This document shows, piece by piece, positions 54,225 through 62,624 of a DNA stretch of 64,000 bases. Numbering within the stretch: position 1 is the stretch's first letter; each line of letters begins with the position of its first letter. The position numbers were made by a program, and so were the translations under genes. Location: contig NZ_JACVOL010000001.1 in the NCBI RefSeq assembly GCF_018882415.1, forward strand, positions 1,465,531 to 1,529,530. Direction: 5' to 3'. Below the pieces are notes generated by a model. The model was not told the DNA's origin and searched no databases. It saw only the letters and a program-made list of their open reading frames with translations. The stretch is from Polynucleobacter sp. 86C-FISCH. Lineage in GTDB: Bacteria; Pseudomonadota; Gammaproteobacteria; Burkholderiales; Burkholderiaceae.

Positions 54225-54962
54225 TTAGTCAGCTACTTTAGCGCCTTGAATGTTGTGACGATTCATAGCGTCAGCAATAAAACCAGATTGTTTTAGCTCG
54301 TTGATGACATTGCTTAAGTAGGCAGTAGCGCTCTCATAGTGAGTGCGAGCCTTCGGAATACCAATTGCCTGATTGATCACCATAAAACGTCCGGGCAGCA
54401 TGCGCAAACCCTCGTAGCGTTTTGCATCACTCTCTAGTTGCTGTTTTACCCCTGCTGCGATATTGCCCTGGCCTGACATAAAGTCGTCCACAACAGCTTG
54501 CGAGCTGGCAGCACGGAGCAGGGTGGCATTCTTGATCTCACGGGACAGGTAGAGGTCATAGGCGCTGCCCTTACCAACCACGATTTCATTACCAACAGCA
54601 TCTACCTCTTCATTGTTATTAATTCTTGAATCGGCTTTGACCATGTAAGCACCTTCAATCTGAATGTAGGCTGGGGTATAGCTAATATCGGCACCACGCA
54701 CTGGATCAATTGCTACAAATACCAAATCGATTTCTCCAGTCTTGACTGCATCCACAGTCGCGCCAGCAGTTTTAAAGGGCGTGAGTTGCACTGGTAGAGA
54801 AATTCTCTTGCCAATCTCATTTGCAATATCAATCGTTACGCCATAAAGTCGTTTTGTATTGGGCCCCTCATTTGCAAGAATTGGGTTGCCCAAATTGATG
54901 CCAACACGCAAAGTTGCGGTTGGGGCAAAGGAAGAGAGGGTAGAAGAGTCGATGGTTTTCAT
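54225..54962 (-). CDS. SBP_bac_3-type solute-binding domain protein without signal peptide
   Basis: A 245-residue protein with the periplasmic binding protein type 2 fold of polar amino acid transporters: LRVGINLGNPILA, LYGVTIDIANEIGKRISLPVQLTPF and GEIDLVFVAIDPVRGADISYTPAYIQIEGAYMV are typical, and VVGKGSAYDLYLSRE follows. It begins MKTIDSSTLSSFAPTA, with no hydrophobic signal, lipobox or Tat motif, and no transporter gene is near, so it may act in the cytoplasm or as an orphan sensor. Upstream in frame is the terminator of the neighbouring small gene, so a missed signal sequence is unlikely. Confidence 0.78.
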   Translation of the reverse strand: MKTIDSSTLSSFAPTATLRVGINLGNPILANEGPNTKRLYGVTIDIANEIGKRISLPVQLTPFKTAGATVDAVKTGEIDLVFVAIDPVRGADISYTPAYIQIEGAYMVKADSRINNNEEVDAVGNEIVVGKGSAYDLYLSREIKNATLLRAASSQAVVDDFMSGQGNIAAGVKQQLESDAKRYEGLRMLPGRFMVINQAIGIPKARTHYESATAYLSNVINELKQSGFIADAMNRHNIQGAKVAD

Positions 54963-54980
54963 GGCTATAAAAGTGGATAT

Positions 54981-55007
54981 AAAAAAACCGCGGCGGACCG
55001 CGGTTTT
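54981..55007 (-). terminator. Rho-independent terminator, minus strand
   Basis: AAAACCGCGG and CCGCGGTTTT form a 10-pair stem with a CGGA/TCCG loop; read on the minus strand it ends in a run of seven T. It closes the small membrane protein gene to its right. Confidence 0.9.
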
Positions 55008-55024
55008 ATATGCAGAGGAAAGAA

Positions 55025-55225
55025 TTACTTCTTAGCGTCAGCTGCAGGAGCTGCTGGGGCTGCTGCAGGAGCGGCAGGCGCATCTTTCTTTGCATCTTCC
55101 ATGTGCGCAGCTTCAGCACCATGCTTTTCACCGCCCATATCAATGTCGCCGTCGCCTTTGATTAGTAAATAGGCGGTGGCACCAATTAAGACTAGTACCA
55201 TAATGATAATTGCACGGTTGCTCAT
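55025..55225 (-). CDS. Small membrane protein with Ala/Pro-rich tail, 66 residues
   Basis: A 66-residue protein with one N-terminal membrane segment (IIIMVLVLIGATAYLLI), an acidic/His-containing part (GDIDMGGEKHGAEAAHMED) and a Lys/Ala/Pro tail. The charge pattern suggests that the tail lies in the periplasm. No family recognised. It has its own terminator. It is similar in style, not clearly in sequence, to the exported Ala/Pro-rich proteins at 30696 and 50574. Confidence 0.68.
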   Translation of the reverse strand: MSNRAIIIMVLVLIGATAYLLIKGDGDIDMGGEKHGAEAAHMEDAKKDAPAAPAAAPAAPAADAKK

Positions 55226-55389
55226 TGCTTTTCCTTCGATTGGATTGAAATTACATCAATATTAACTCGGGATGGGCTCTGGGTAAATCCCGATAATCCC
55301 TAGAAGCCCGTATCCTTGGTTGAACTAGGTATTAACACTTATTTTGGACGCGAGTTAAGATGGTCCAAATTACCCCAAAAGGTTGTCAT

Positions 55390-56247
55390 ATGAGTCCAAA
55401 GCTGCCCATTCATAACTCGCAAACGATCACCGAGTTTTTAAATCTACATCAAAGTCAAATCTCAGAGCAAGACTCTGATGACTCTTATAAGTTTGCTTTT
55501 GATGATGAGGCCTTTTTGGCTCGAAGAGAAACTATGGGCATTCGATTTGAGTTGGAGTTACTTAAGCCCGAAGTACTGCTCAAAGAACATGGTATCGAGC
55601 ACACGATTACAGTATTTGGTTCAACGCGTTTTGTGAGTGAGGCAGAAGCATTAGTCCTCAAAGAAAATGCTAAGACTTCAGACGAGATAGCAGCTGCTAA
55701 TAAAGCGTTATTACATAGTCAATATTACGAATCTGCTCGTCAGTTTGGCGCTCTAGTGGCTTCATACAATTCAACACAGAAAAAAGACTCCAACAAGCTT
55801 CATATTTGTACAGGCGGCGGACCTGGCATTATGGAGGCCGCTAACCGTGGTGCTTTTGAATCTGGCGACAAAACTATTGGTTTTAATATCAGCCTTCCTA
55901 GAGAGCAGCACCCAAATCAGTACATCAGCCCTGGTTTAAGTTTTCGTTTTCATTACTTTGCTCTGCGTAAGATGCACTTCATGTTGAGAGCCAGGGCAAT
56001 CGTGGCCTATCCAGGCGGATTTGGATCGTTTGATGAGCTGTTCGAGGTCTTGACGCTCATACAGACCAAAAAGGTTGTCCCTATACCGGTGATATTGGTA
56101 GGCAAAAGCTACTGGAATGAGATGGTGAATTTTGCTCACATGGTGGAATTTGGTGTGATTGATCAAGAAGATATGCAAAGCATTCACTTTTCCGAGACGG
56201 CAGAGGAGGCTTGGCAGGTGATTCGAGACTGGTATCAGTTAGGCTGA
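55390..56247 (+). CDS. LOG-family nucleotide phosphoribohydrolase-like protein
   Basis: A 285-residue protein of the TIGR00730/LOG fold, in which an N-glycosidic bond of a nucleoside monophosphate is hydrolysed. ITVFGSTRFVSE is the N-terminal strand, HICTGGGPGIMEAANRGAFESGDKTIGFNISLP the nucleotide site, and PGGFGSFDELFEVLTLIQTKK the PGGxGTxxE signature with Ser for Thr. The family Arg-Lys pair is seen in FALRKMHFM. It is longer than plant-type LOG (about 190 residues), with an N-terminal extension, as in the bacterial PpnN-like group. I prefer the ATG at 55390; an ATG 30 bases upstream is possible. Confidence 0.85.
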   Translation: MSPKLPIHNSQTITEFLNLHQSQISEQDSDDSYKFAFDDEAFLARRETMGIRFELELLKPEVLLKEHGIEHTITVFGSTRFVSEAEALVLKENAKTSDEIAAANKALLHSQYYESARQFGALVASYNSTQKKDSNKLHICTGGGPGIMEAANRGAFESGDKTIGFNISLPREQHPNQYISPGLSFRFHYFALRKMHFMLRARAIVAYPGGFGSFDELFEVLTLIQTKKVVPIPVILVGKSYWNEMVNFAHMVEFGVIDQEDMQSIHFSETAEEAWQVIRDWYQLG

Positions 56248-56271
56248 CAGGGCGCCTGTAAAATCACCCAT

Positions 56272-56784
56272 ATGAATCCTTCGCAAGCCAATCTCGCTAC
56301 ATCTCTTGATCTTCCTGGTTATCTGCTGGGTGGGGCTATGCTCCTATTGGTCATGGTGTTTCATGGCGTAATGTTGCTCCAGATTGCTAAGCGCTATGAG
56401 GTAAAAACATTTTTGTATCTGGCTGAGAAAAAATACTCTTCTGTAGCGCTCTGTTTTTATATCAGCGTATTCTTATTATTTCTAACGCACATTGCTGAAA
56501 TACTCATCTGGGGTATTGCGTTATACGCATTCAAATTGCTGCCAGCATTAGGTCAAAGCATTTTATTTAGCGGTAGTACTTATACTGCGATGGGCTTCAT
56601 GGAAGATATTCTTCCGGATGGCTGGAAAATGTTGGCAGTCATCATCGCTTTTTCTGGAATGTTTTCTTTTGCATGGACTGCATCGGTCATGATCTCGATG
56701 ACTAAAAACTTCCGTCAGGCCTATACCAAGCTTCATATGAGAAAGCTAAAGATCTCATCTGACATCATCGATCGTTTTGAGTAA
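56272..56784 (+). CDS. Ion-channel-like small membrane protein
   Basis: A 170-residue inner-membrane protein with four hydrophobic segments. Segments three and four flank a pore-like stretch, SILFSGSTYTAMGFMEDILP, that resembles the P-loop of two-TM potassium channels (Ion_trans_2), but the TVGYG selectivity filter is replaced by TYTAMGF. A basic tail (YTKLHMRKLKI) follows. I place it near the Ion_trans_2 family with moderate confidence; conducted ion unknown. Its stop is 3 bases before the start of the flavoprotein gene. Confidence 0.6.
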   Translation: MNPSQANLATSLDLPGYLLGGAMLLLVMVFHGVMLLQIAKRYEVKTFLYLAEKKYSSVALCFYISVFLLFLTHIAEILIWGIALYAFKLLPALGQSILFSGSTYTAMGFMEDILPDGWKMLAVIIAFSGMFSFAWTASVMISMTKNFRQAYTKLHMRKLKISSDIIDRFE

Positions 56785-56787
56785 GGC

Positions 56788-58005
56788 ATGAGTAAAACTT
56801 GGGATGCCATCGTTATCGGCGGTGGTGCTGCGGGCCTTTTTTGTGCGGGCGTTGCAGGTCAATTGGGTAAGAGGGTGCTGGTACTGGATCACGCAGAAGT
56901 ATTGGGTGAAAAAATTCGTATTAGCGGTGGCGGTCGTTGCAACTTCACAAACCTGCATAGTAGTCCAGCCAATTTCTTATCCCTCAATCAACATTTTGTT
57001 AAAAGTGCGCTTGCTAGATATCCATCCTCTGAATTCATCAAGCTTGTTGCCACTTATAAAATTGGTTATCACGAGAAACACCAAGGCCAATTGTTCTGTG
57101 ATGACTCTGCCAAGCAAATTATTGAGATGCTGTTTGCTGAATGTGCCAAGGGCAAAGTAACTATTCGTCATCCCGTAACAGTTCAATCTATTGCACAGGA
57201 TGGCGATCAGTGGATAGTGCATACCAATATGGGTGTTGAAAAGACAAAGTCTGTGGTGATGGCTACGGGTGGTTTGCCTGTTCCTGCTATTGGTGCTACC
57301 GCCTATTCTTTGGATATTGCAAAGCAGTTTGGGTTAAAAGTAGTCGACCCAAGACCTGCTCTAGTGCCGCTTTCATTTACTGCAGATAATTTTGGGAATC
57401 TCAATGATTTGGCCGGTCTGAGCGTTCCCGTCAGAATAGCCTCGGGATCCAAAGGGCATCGTTATGGTGCCTGTAGATTCAATGAAGACCTGCTTCTCAC
57501 TCACAAAGGCTTATCAGGCCCAGCAGTTCTCCAGGCGAGTAGCTATTGGGAGGAGGGCGAGCCGATTCATATTGATTGGCTGGGGGCAATTGAGCGTCCC
57601 GGTGGATTTAACTGTGATGAACTCTTTAACAATGAAGAGAATCGCTTAAAACTTACTGAAACTATTTTGGCCTCTGTTTTGCCGCAGCGCTTAGCTAAAG
57701 CATTTGCCGATCAAAAAGGTTTAACGGGTCGTAAGTGGGCTGAAGTTTCTAAAAAAGATCGTCAAGCACTCAAAGAGCTCATCACAAACTGGTCAGTTAA
57801 GCCAGCGGGTACTCTGGGATGGAAAAAAGCAGAGGTAATGTTAGGCGGCGTAGACACTAAGGAGCTTGATGGGCAGACCATGATGTCGCGTAATCACCCG
57901 GGATTATTCTTTATTGGTGAATGCGTTGATGTCACTGGCCATTTAGGTGGCCATAACTTCCAGTGGGCGTGGGCAAGTGGATTTGCTTGCGCACAATCAC
58001 TGTAA
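56788..58005 (+). CDS. BaiN/HI0933-family NAD(P)/FAD-dependent oxidoreductase
   Basis: A 405-residue flavoprotein of the HI0933/BaiN family. VIGGGAAGLFCAGVAGQLGKRVLVLDH is the FAD-binding Rossmann motif, then EKIRISGGGRCNFTN, VMATGGLPVPAIGATAYSLDIAKQFGLKV and LLTHKGLSGPAVLQ, and the C-terminal LFFIGECVDVTGHLGGHNFQWAWASG. Clostridial BaiN takes part in bile acid dehydroxylation, but most homologues including proteobacterial ones have other, unknown roles. No pathway partner is near. Confidence 0.9.
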   Translation: MSKTWDAIVIGGGAAGLFCAGVAGQLGKRVLVLDHAEVLGEKIRISGGGRCNFTNLHSSPANFLSLNQHFVKSALARYPSSEFIKLVATYKIGYHEKHQGQLFCDDSAKQIIEMLFAECAKGKVTIRHPVTVQSIAQDGDQWIVHTNMGVEKTKSVVMATGGLPVPAIGATAYSLDIAKQFGLKVVDPRPALVPLSFTADNFGNLNDLAGLSVPVRIASGSKGHRYGACRFNEDLLLTHKGLSGPAVLQASSYWEEGEPIHIDWLGAIERPGGFNCDELFNNEENRLKLTETILASVLPQRLAKAFADQKGLTGRKWAEVSKKDRQALKELITNWSVKPAGTLGWKKAEVMLGGVDTKELDGQTMMSRNHPGLFFIGECVDVTGHLGGHNFQWAWASGFACAQSL

Positions 58006-58016
58006 ATAACCAATCG

Positions 58017-58406
58017 CTAGTTTGGCTGATTTCTCATCCAGTCTGCAGTGTTGAAAAATGATTCTTCAAGTTGTTTCGCAACATTGCCTTCAATGCCGCA
58101 TTCTTCCATGGCTTTATACATACACGCTAACCACTGATTGCGTTCTTTTAAGCCGATCTTAAATGGCAGGTGACGAGCTCTGAGCATGGGGTGACCATAC
58201 TTTGGTGAGTAGATATCAGGACCACCCATCCAGCCGGTCAGGAAAAATTTGAGCTTTTCTCGTGAGGTCGAAAGATCTTGGGGGTGCATTGCCCGCAAAT
58301 CGCTAAAAACTGGCTCCAAGGCCATTAAATCGTAAAAACGATCTACTAATTCATCGATTTTGTCGATTCCACCAATTCTGTCATAAACGGATTGTCTTGT
58401 AGTCAT
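58017..58406 (-). CDS. Group II truncated haemoglobin
   Basis: A 129-residue 2-on-2 globin. DRIGGIDKIDELVDRFYDLM is the A/B region, MHPQDLSTSREKLKFFLTGWMGGPDIYSPKYGHPMLRARHLPF carries the E and F helices with proximal His in RARHLPF, and the G-helix Trp in RNQWLACM marks group II. Such globins bind oxygen and NO. The gene stands between convergent neighbours and has no obvious operon. Confidence 0.93.
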   Translation of the reverse strand: MTTRQSVYDRIGGIDKIDELVDRFYDLMALEPVFSDLRAMHPQDLSTSREKLKFFLTGWMGGPDIYSPKYGHPMLRARHLPFKIGLKERNQWLACMYKAMEECGIEGNVAKQLEESFFNTADWMRNQPN

Positions 58407-58510
58407 ATTGTCATTTTAATGCGGTAATTTCGGGGAATTGGCAGTTCATCAAATTGGGTATAGAGTTAAGTATCAAAGCCTTATTAACCTTCATTCAAAG
58501 GAGCATAAAA

Positions 58511-59041
58511 ATGGATGCAAAAGAACTTCAAAAATGGCAACGTGAAAAAGCAAAAGAATTATTTGATTATTCGCACACATTGCTAGAGGCGGCAAAAAAA
58601 TTAAGCGAACATCATTTAGCAGAGATTGAGTGGGGCATGAAGAATGCTCTCGATAGCGCTAAGTCTGCCGCGAAAAATGATCTAGCTAAGTTAAAAGACT
58701 TGCAAGAGGAGGCTGCCAAAGAGACGGCAAAACGTGCGGCAGCTTACCAAAAAAAGGTGAAATCAGTATTGAAAGATCTTGGTGAAGGGGCTGCCGATGA
58801 AACTGAGAAGCATCTTGAGAAGGTTCGTAGCTCTTTAGTAACCTGGCTTGAAGATGCTGAAAATAAAATGCCAGCCCATGCTGACAAATTATCTAAGGTT
58901 GTTCATGAAATGTCTGTGACTGGTCAGAACATGTTTAAGGAGGGCCGTCGAATTGTTAATCAAGTGGCCGAGACAGCTGAAAAGAGTATCGATGACTTGG
59001 TAAAAAAATCACCAACTAAAAAGAAGTCTGACGAATCTTAA
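58511..59041 (+). CDS. Phasin-like helical protein of unknown function
   Basis: A 176-residue, highly charged, all-helical protein (many Lys, Glu and Ala; heptad-like spacing around AEIEWGMKNALDSAKSAAKNDLAKLKDLQEEAAK). AAAGGAGC lies ahead of the chosen ATG; a frame start 57 bases upstream has no ribosome-binding site. It recalls phasins and apolipoprotein-like proteins that coat granules, but I see no diagnostic phasin motif. A lysine-rich end (SPTKKKSDES) could bind nucleic acid. It has its own terminator. Confidence 0.7.
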   Translation: MDAKELQKWQREKAKELFDYSHTLLEAAKKLSEHHLAEIEWGMKNALDSAKSAAKNDLAKLKDLQEEAAKETAKRAAAYQKKVKSVLKDLGEGAADETEKHLEKVRSSLVTWLEDAENKMPAHADKLSKVVHEMSVTGQNMFKEGRRIVNQVAETAEKSIDDLVKKSPTKKKSDES

Positions 59042-59061
59042 TTGCTGTTATTTTGATGTCT

Positions 59062-59091
59062 AAAACCGCCTCGCTACTGAGGCGGTTTTTT
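59062..59091 (+). terminator. Rho-independent terminator after the helical protein
   Basis: AAAACCGCCTC and GAGGCGGTTTT pair over 11 bases with a GCTACT loop, then TT. The A-run on the left makes it usable by the convergent minus-strand gene as well. Confidence 0.92.
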
Positions 59092-59311
59092 ATTGCCAGC
59101 CCTGTAACCATAACTCGCTATTGGTGAGGTCACGCCATGCAATGAGGGTTGTTTTCTTAGAATAGACGGCCTCGATTTCAATGAATTCAATCTTCTCGCT
59201 TGGCGGCTCGGGAAGAATCACCTTACTAACTAAGAAATGCTTCTGTTTGGCAATCGGCTTTACGGCCGTCCATTTAGTGAGAAGTAATTTCTTGGGGCTG
59301 AGACGGTTCAT
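59090..59311 (-). CDS. TIGR02450-type small Trp-rich protein
   Basis: A 73-residue protein of the small tryptophan-rich TIGR02450 group: starts MNRLSPKKLLLTKWTAVKPIAKQKHFLV and ends NSELWLQGW. Three Trp residues occur in the KLLLTKWTAV, LIAWRDL and LWLQGW segments. Such proteins are found in many aquatic proteobacteria and cyanobacteria with no known function. Its last codons reach the terminator of the convergent helical-protein gene. Confidence 0.82.
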   Translation of the reverse strand: MNRLSPKKLLLTKWTAVKPIAKQKHFLVSKVILPEPPSEKIEFIEIEAVYSKKTTLIAWRDLTNSELWLQGWQ

Positions 59312-59334
59312 GAGTTAATTATGGGTGATTACTG

Positions 59335-59655
59335 TTACAACGCGGCACATTGCAGTGCCTGGTCTTTTTTTGCAAGTAGCCCAGTAGAGGGCGTAAATGT
59401 AATGTTGGATTGATTAATCTGAGCAGGACATTTTTGATCAAAGTAACTTTGATTTCCAAGGCTGCCGCAATAGTCAAATATATTCCCCTGTAGTTCCATT
59501 TGGGCTTTTCGAAGCACCATGGGGATCTTGGTCTCAGTTGCAGAGTTGCAATTCCAGCTTGTATATGTTTCTCGTTCGCAGGCGCAAAGGCCTAAAAAAA
59601 TAAAAACGCAGGCTAGCAGTCGAAAAGGCGACAACGATTGATGAATGGCTATCAA
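59335..59655 (-). CDS. Hypothetical cysteine-containing lipoprotein
   Basis: A 106-residue lipoprotein with hydrophobic segment LLACVFIFLGLCAC and lipobox LCAC (Cys26). The mature part has four to five more cysteines (SWNCNSATE, FDYCGSL, QKCPAQ, LQCAAL), so periplasmic disulfides are likely. No family recognised. The start lies 3 bases from the stop of the rhodanese gene upstream on this strand, so the two are probably cotranscribed. Confidence 0.68.
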   Translation of the reverse strand: MIAIHQSLSPFRLLACVFIFLGLCACERETYTSWNCNSATETKIPMVLRKAQMELQGNIFDYCGSLGNQSYFDQKCPAQINQSNITFTPSTGLLAKKDQALQCAAL

Positions 59656-59658
59656 GAG

Positions 59659-61248
59659 TTATAGAACCCAGAAGTGGTGAGTTCCGTCTTTGCCTAGCTG
59701 CTCTACCAACCCAAACTCCCAGTCCAGATAAGCTTGCATTGCAGATGGGTCTACGTTCGTACCTTCATAGGGGCGTTTGTAGCGATCCAGCGGAGGTGAG
59801 GCCAAATGACTTGGGCCTTTCTCAAGCTCCAATCCTGCCTTCGTCCAGGCTGCATTACCACCCTCTAAAACAAGCACCTCTGCTTCGGTGAGGGCTTGCA
59901 ATTCTTGGGCAGCAAAAAGACTTAACTCACTTGGCGAACTTGTGATGACATAGCGATCTGCTTGAGGAATTTTTTTCATCGCCTCTGCAAGTTCAGAGCG
60001 TAGGGCATACCAGCTTCCTGGGATATGCCCTTTAATGTAATTAGCATGTGTGCTGAAATCAATTGCAATGGTGTTGCTGTCATTCTTGAGCCAATTAGAA
60101 ACTGCGATCGCATCTACAGTTTCTATTTTTGGGAGCCCCGGTAAAGGCGCCTGCCATGAACCTTTTTCCGTGAGGCTGGAGGTATGGACTTCATCAAGAA
60201 CATAGACATCCCAGGCCATTTGCGCCAACCAAGAGGCTGGCATATTGGCGCGTACTCCACCGCCACTAGGGTCTACTAGGACTACACGGGCACCACGAAC
60301 TGGAGCAACCATTTCAGTCTCTTGTACAAGCTGTCCGCCTGGTACAGAGCGAAATCCTGGAAGGTGGCCTGCCTCATATTCTTCTGGAGTGCGCGTATCG
60401 AAGAAATAAGTAGTGCGATCAGATTGCGTCTTCCAGGTCTGGACATCATCAAGGCTAGCGCGCTTGACACCCGCTCTATCGGCAACACTGCGAGCACGAA
60501 TTGCTGCTTCATTTTTTGTGTCGTCGCTCACCTCATGAAATTTTCTGCTCTGGCCTTTATCAAGCTCTTGTCCAGCTAGCGTCCAACCAATCGTGCCATT
60601 GCGAAGGGCGTTCACTTCATTGGGGATACCAGCATTAATAAGTGACTGGGTGCCGATGATGCTGCGGGTTCTACCGGCGCAGTTCACAATCACTTTAGTT
60701 TTAGGGTTGGGGGCCAATTCAGGAAGGCGGAGAACAAGCTCGGCACCAGGCACGCTAATCCCAGTTGGAATACTCATAGTGTTGTATTCATCAAAACGAC
60801 GAACGTCTACAACTACAACATCTTCTTTGCTATCAATTAATTGTTTCACCTCTTGAGCAGATAAAGAGGGTGTATGGCGCTTTGATTCTACAAATTCACC
60901 AAAAGACTTGCTAGGTACATTCACATCCTTAAACACTTCGCCGCCTGCTTCCTTCCAGCCCTTGACGCCTCCATCAAATACGGAAACATCTGTAAATCCT
61001 AAATTCACCAAGCGCTGTGCTGCAAGCTGAGAAAATCCTTCGCCATCATCTAGGGTGACAATGGGTACGCTCTTCTTTGGCAGCTTGGCGTATGCATCAA
61101 TCTCAATTCTGGAAAGGGGTAGGTTTGCAGCAAAAAGGGGATGCTCTTGTGCGTGAGGATCTTCTTCACGTACATCTAAGAATGCAATCTCTTCTTTGTT
61201 GATAAGCTTGTTGCGAACAAAGGAATGGTTTTTGATCTGAATGGTCAT
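59659..61248 (-). CDS. Protein with four rhodanese domains, one with the catalytic cysteine
   Basis: A 529-residue cytoplasmic protein of four rhodanese modules: about residues 10-115, 125-230, 265-370 and 375-480. Only the second keeps the active-site loop, VNCAGRTRS with Cys190; the equivalent loop is TLDDGEG in the first, DPSGGG in the third and SSPSELS in the fourth. Substrate specificity cannot be read from this. Family proteins with this layout appear in Burkholderiales. It is downstream of a Bug-type gene on the same strand by 30 bases. Confidence 0.88.
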   Translation of the reverse strand: MTIQIKNHSFVRNKLINKEEIAFLDVREEDPHAQEHPLFAANLPLSRIEIDAYAKLPKKSVPIVTLDDGEGFSQLAAQRLVNLGFTDVSVFDGGVKGWKEAGGEVFKDVNVPSKSFGEFVESKRHTPSLSAQEVKQLIDSKEDVVVVDVRRFDEYNTMSIPTGISVPGAELVLRLPELAPNPKTKVIVNCAGRTRSIIGTQSLINAGIPNEVNALRNGTIGWTLAGQELDKGQSRKFHEVSDDTKNEAAIRARSVADRAGVKRASLDDVQTWKTQSDRTTYFFDTRTPEEYEAGHLPGFRSVPGGQLVQETEMVAPVRGARVVLVDPSGGGVRANMPASWLAQMAWDVYVLDEVHTSSLTEKGSWQAPLPGLPKIETVDAIAVSNWLKNDSNTIAIDFSTHANYIKGHIPGSWYALRSELAEAMKKIPQADRYVITSSPSELSLFAAQELQALTEAEVLVLEGGNAAWTKAGLELEKGPSHLASPPLDRYKRPYEGTNVDPSAMQAYLDWEFGLVEQLGKDGTHHFWVL

Positions 61249-61278
61249 GCTGTCTCTTGATAAATTTGTATTATTTTT

Positions 61279-62253
61279 TTAGTCTAATTTAGCGCCGGAC
61301 TTTTTAACTACATCACCCCAACGAGTAATTTCTTGATTGATGTAAGCGGCAAGCTCAGGGCGTGTCATCTTGGGAACTGTAGCTCCCATACTTGCCCAGC
61401 GTTCTTTAATTTCAGGTGAAGCAAGTGCTGCCTGTACTTCGGCACTCATCTTTTCAACGATTTCTTTAGGTGTACCTTTAATAGCCCACATGGCGTACCA
61501 ACTAGACACAATGAAATTGGAGATCCCGAGTTCTTGAGCGGTTGGTACGTTTGGAAACGCATCCACTCGCTTGGAGGTTGCCACTGCAACTGCAATAAGT
61601 TGTCCATTCTTGATGAAAGGTGCAGCACCTGCTAGCGTGTCAAACATCATGTCAACTTGGCCTGCAACGAGGTCTTGAAGTGCTGGCCCTGTTCCACGGT
61701 AAGGAATATGCGTAATGAACAATTTGTTCTGCATCTTAAAGAGTTCACCTGTTAAATGCTGTGAGGTACCGTTACCTGTAGATGCGTAGTTGTATTTACC
61801 TGGATATTTACGAATCTCTTCCATGATGGATTTCAGATCGTTTTTCGGAAACTTAGTAGGGTTCACAACAATGACATGGGGAACGCTGCCAATAATCGCG
61901 ATTGGCTCAAATTCCTTGGTGATGTCATAAGAGAGGCTGGTGTACATGCTTGGCGCAATTGAATGATGCACTGCACCAAGAAGCCAGGTATAACCATCCG
62001 GTGCCATTTTTGCTGCAGCTGCAGCACCGACTGTGCCGCCAGCACCCCCGCGGTTATCAACCACGATAGAGTCATTCAGTTGGGTCGATAGTTGCTTAGC
62101 AAGAGGGCGTCCAAAGGCATCTACAGCCCCTCCAGGAGGGAAGGGGTTAATAAACGTGATTGGCTTGCTGGGATTGGGCCAGGAGGTAGTTTGTGCATTG
62201 GCTGAGAGCCCAATGAGGGCGCCAAAAACCAATAGAAAGACATTTCTGATCAT
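61279..62253 (-). CDS. Tripartite tricarboxylate transporter substrate-binding protein (Bug family)
   Basis: A 324-residue periplasmic binding protein with signal peptide ending LSANAQT. GPFINPFPPGGAVDAFGRPLAKQLS-like and VVDNRGGAGGTVGAAAAAKMAPDGYTWLLG are the two Bug-family loops that contact the carboxylate substrate through water. No TctA or TctB membrane subunit is nearby, typical of the many orphan Bug proteins of Burkholderiales. The ligand is an organic acid but unspecified. It precedes the rhodanese gene and may share its transcript. Confidence 0.93.
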   Translation of the reverse strand: MIRNVFLLVFGALIGLSANAQTTSWPNPSKPITFINPFPPGGAVDAFGRPLAKQLSTQLNDSIVVDNRGGAGGTVGAAAAAKMAPDGYTWLLGAVHHSIAPSMYTSLSYDITKEFEPIAIIGSVPHVIVVNPTKFPKNDLKSIMEEIRKYPGKYNYASTGNGTSQHLTGELFKMQNKLFITHIPYRGTGPALQDLVAGQVDMMFDTLAGAAPFIKNGQLIAVAVATSKRVDAFPNVPTAQELGISNFIVSSWYAMWAIKGTPKEIVEKMSAEVQAALASPEIKERWASMGATVPKMTRPELAAYINQEITRWGDVVKKSGAKLD

Positions 62254-62361
62254 TTTGTCTGTCCCCGAGTCATATTTATTAATCAGCCTATTTTGGCTGA
62301 AGCCACCAATATAAGAGTTATCCCTGATTTAAGGGGTGATTTCCTGTGGTTTTTATAGGGA

Positions 62362-62385
62362 TATACTGATTTTGCTGTCAGTATA
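62362..62385. promoter_or_regulatory. Inverted repeat upstream of a small basic protein gene
   Basis: TATACTGA and TCAGTATA form a perfect 8-base inverted repeat around TTTTGCTG, ending 27 bases before the ATG at 62413. It could be an operator or a 5' UTR hairpin. The regulator is not recognisable. Confidence 0.4.
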
Positions 62386-62412
62386 AATATTCATTTGTTA
62401 ATAGGAGACGAG

Positions 62413-62601
62413 ATGTCACAACACGATACATTGTTGGCTGCTTTCGAAACATACAAAGCTGAAAACGAAAAATTTATTGAAAAAGGTATTAAGGCATCTG
62501 CTGCGCGCGCACGCAAAGCCTTGCAAGAAATCGCCGGTGCTTGTAAAGAGCGTCGTAAAGAAATCACTGCTGCTAAAGAGGCAATGGAAGCGAAGAAGTA
62601 A
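62413..62601 (+). CDS. Small basic helical protein, 62 residues
   Basis: A 62-residue all-helical protein: an acidic N-terminal half (LLAAFETYKAENEKFIEKG) and a basic C-terminal half (KASAARARKALQEIAGACKERRKEIT) rich in Ala, Lys and Arg, with one Cys. AGGAGACGAG stands at the right distance, so this ATG, not one 18 bases earlier, is the start. The basic half recalls histone H1-like small proteins of proteobacteria but no clear match is made. It has its own promoter region and a strong terminator, so it is probably well expressed. Confidence 0.72.
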   Translation: MSQHDTLLAAFETYKAENEKFIEKGIKASAARARKALQEIAGACKERRKEITAAKEAMEAKK

Positions 62602-62624
62602 TTCTTACCCCATATTGATTGATC

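Noticed and set aside
54225..54962. The solute-binding gene as the missing tungstate-binding TupA
   Set aside because: Its motifs are those of polar amino acid binding proteins (SBP_bac_3), it has no signal peptide and it is 22 kb from tupBC.
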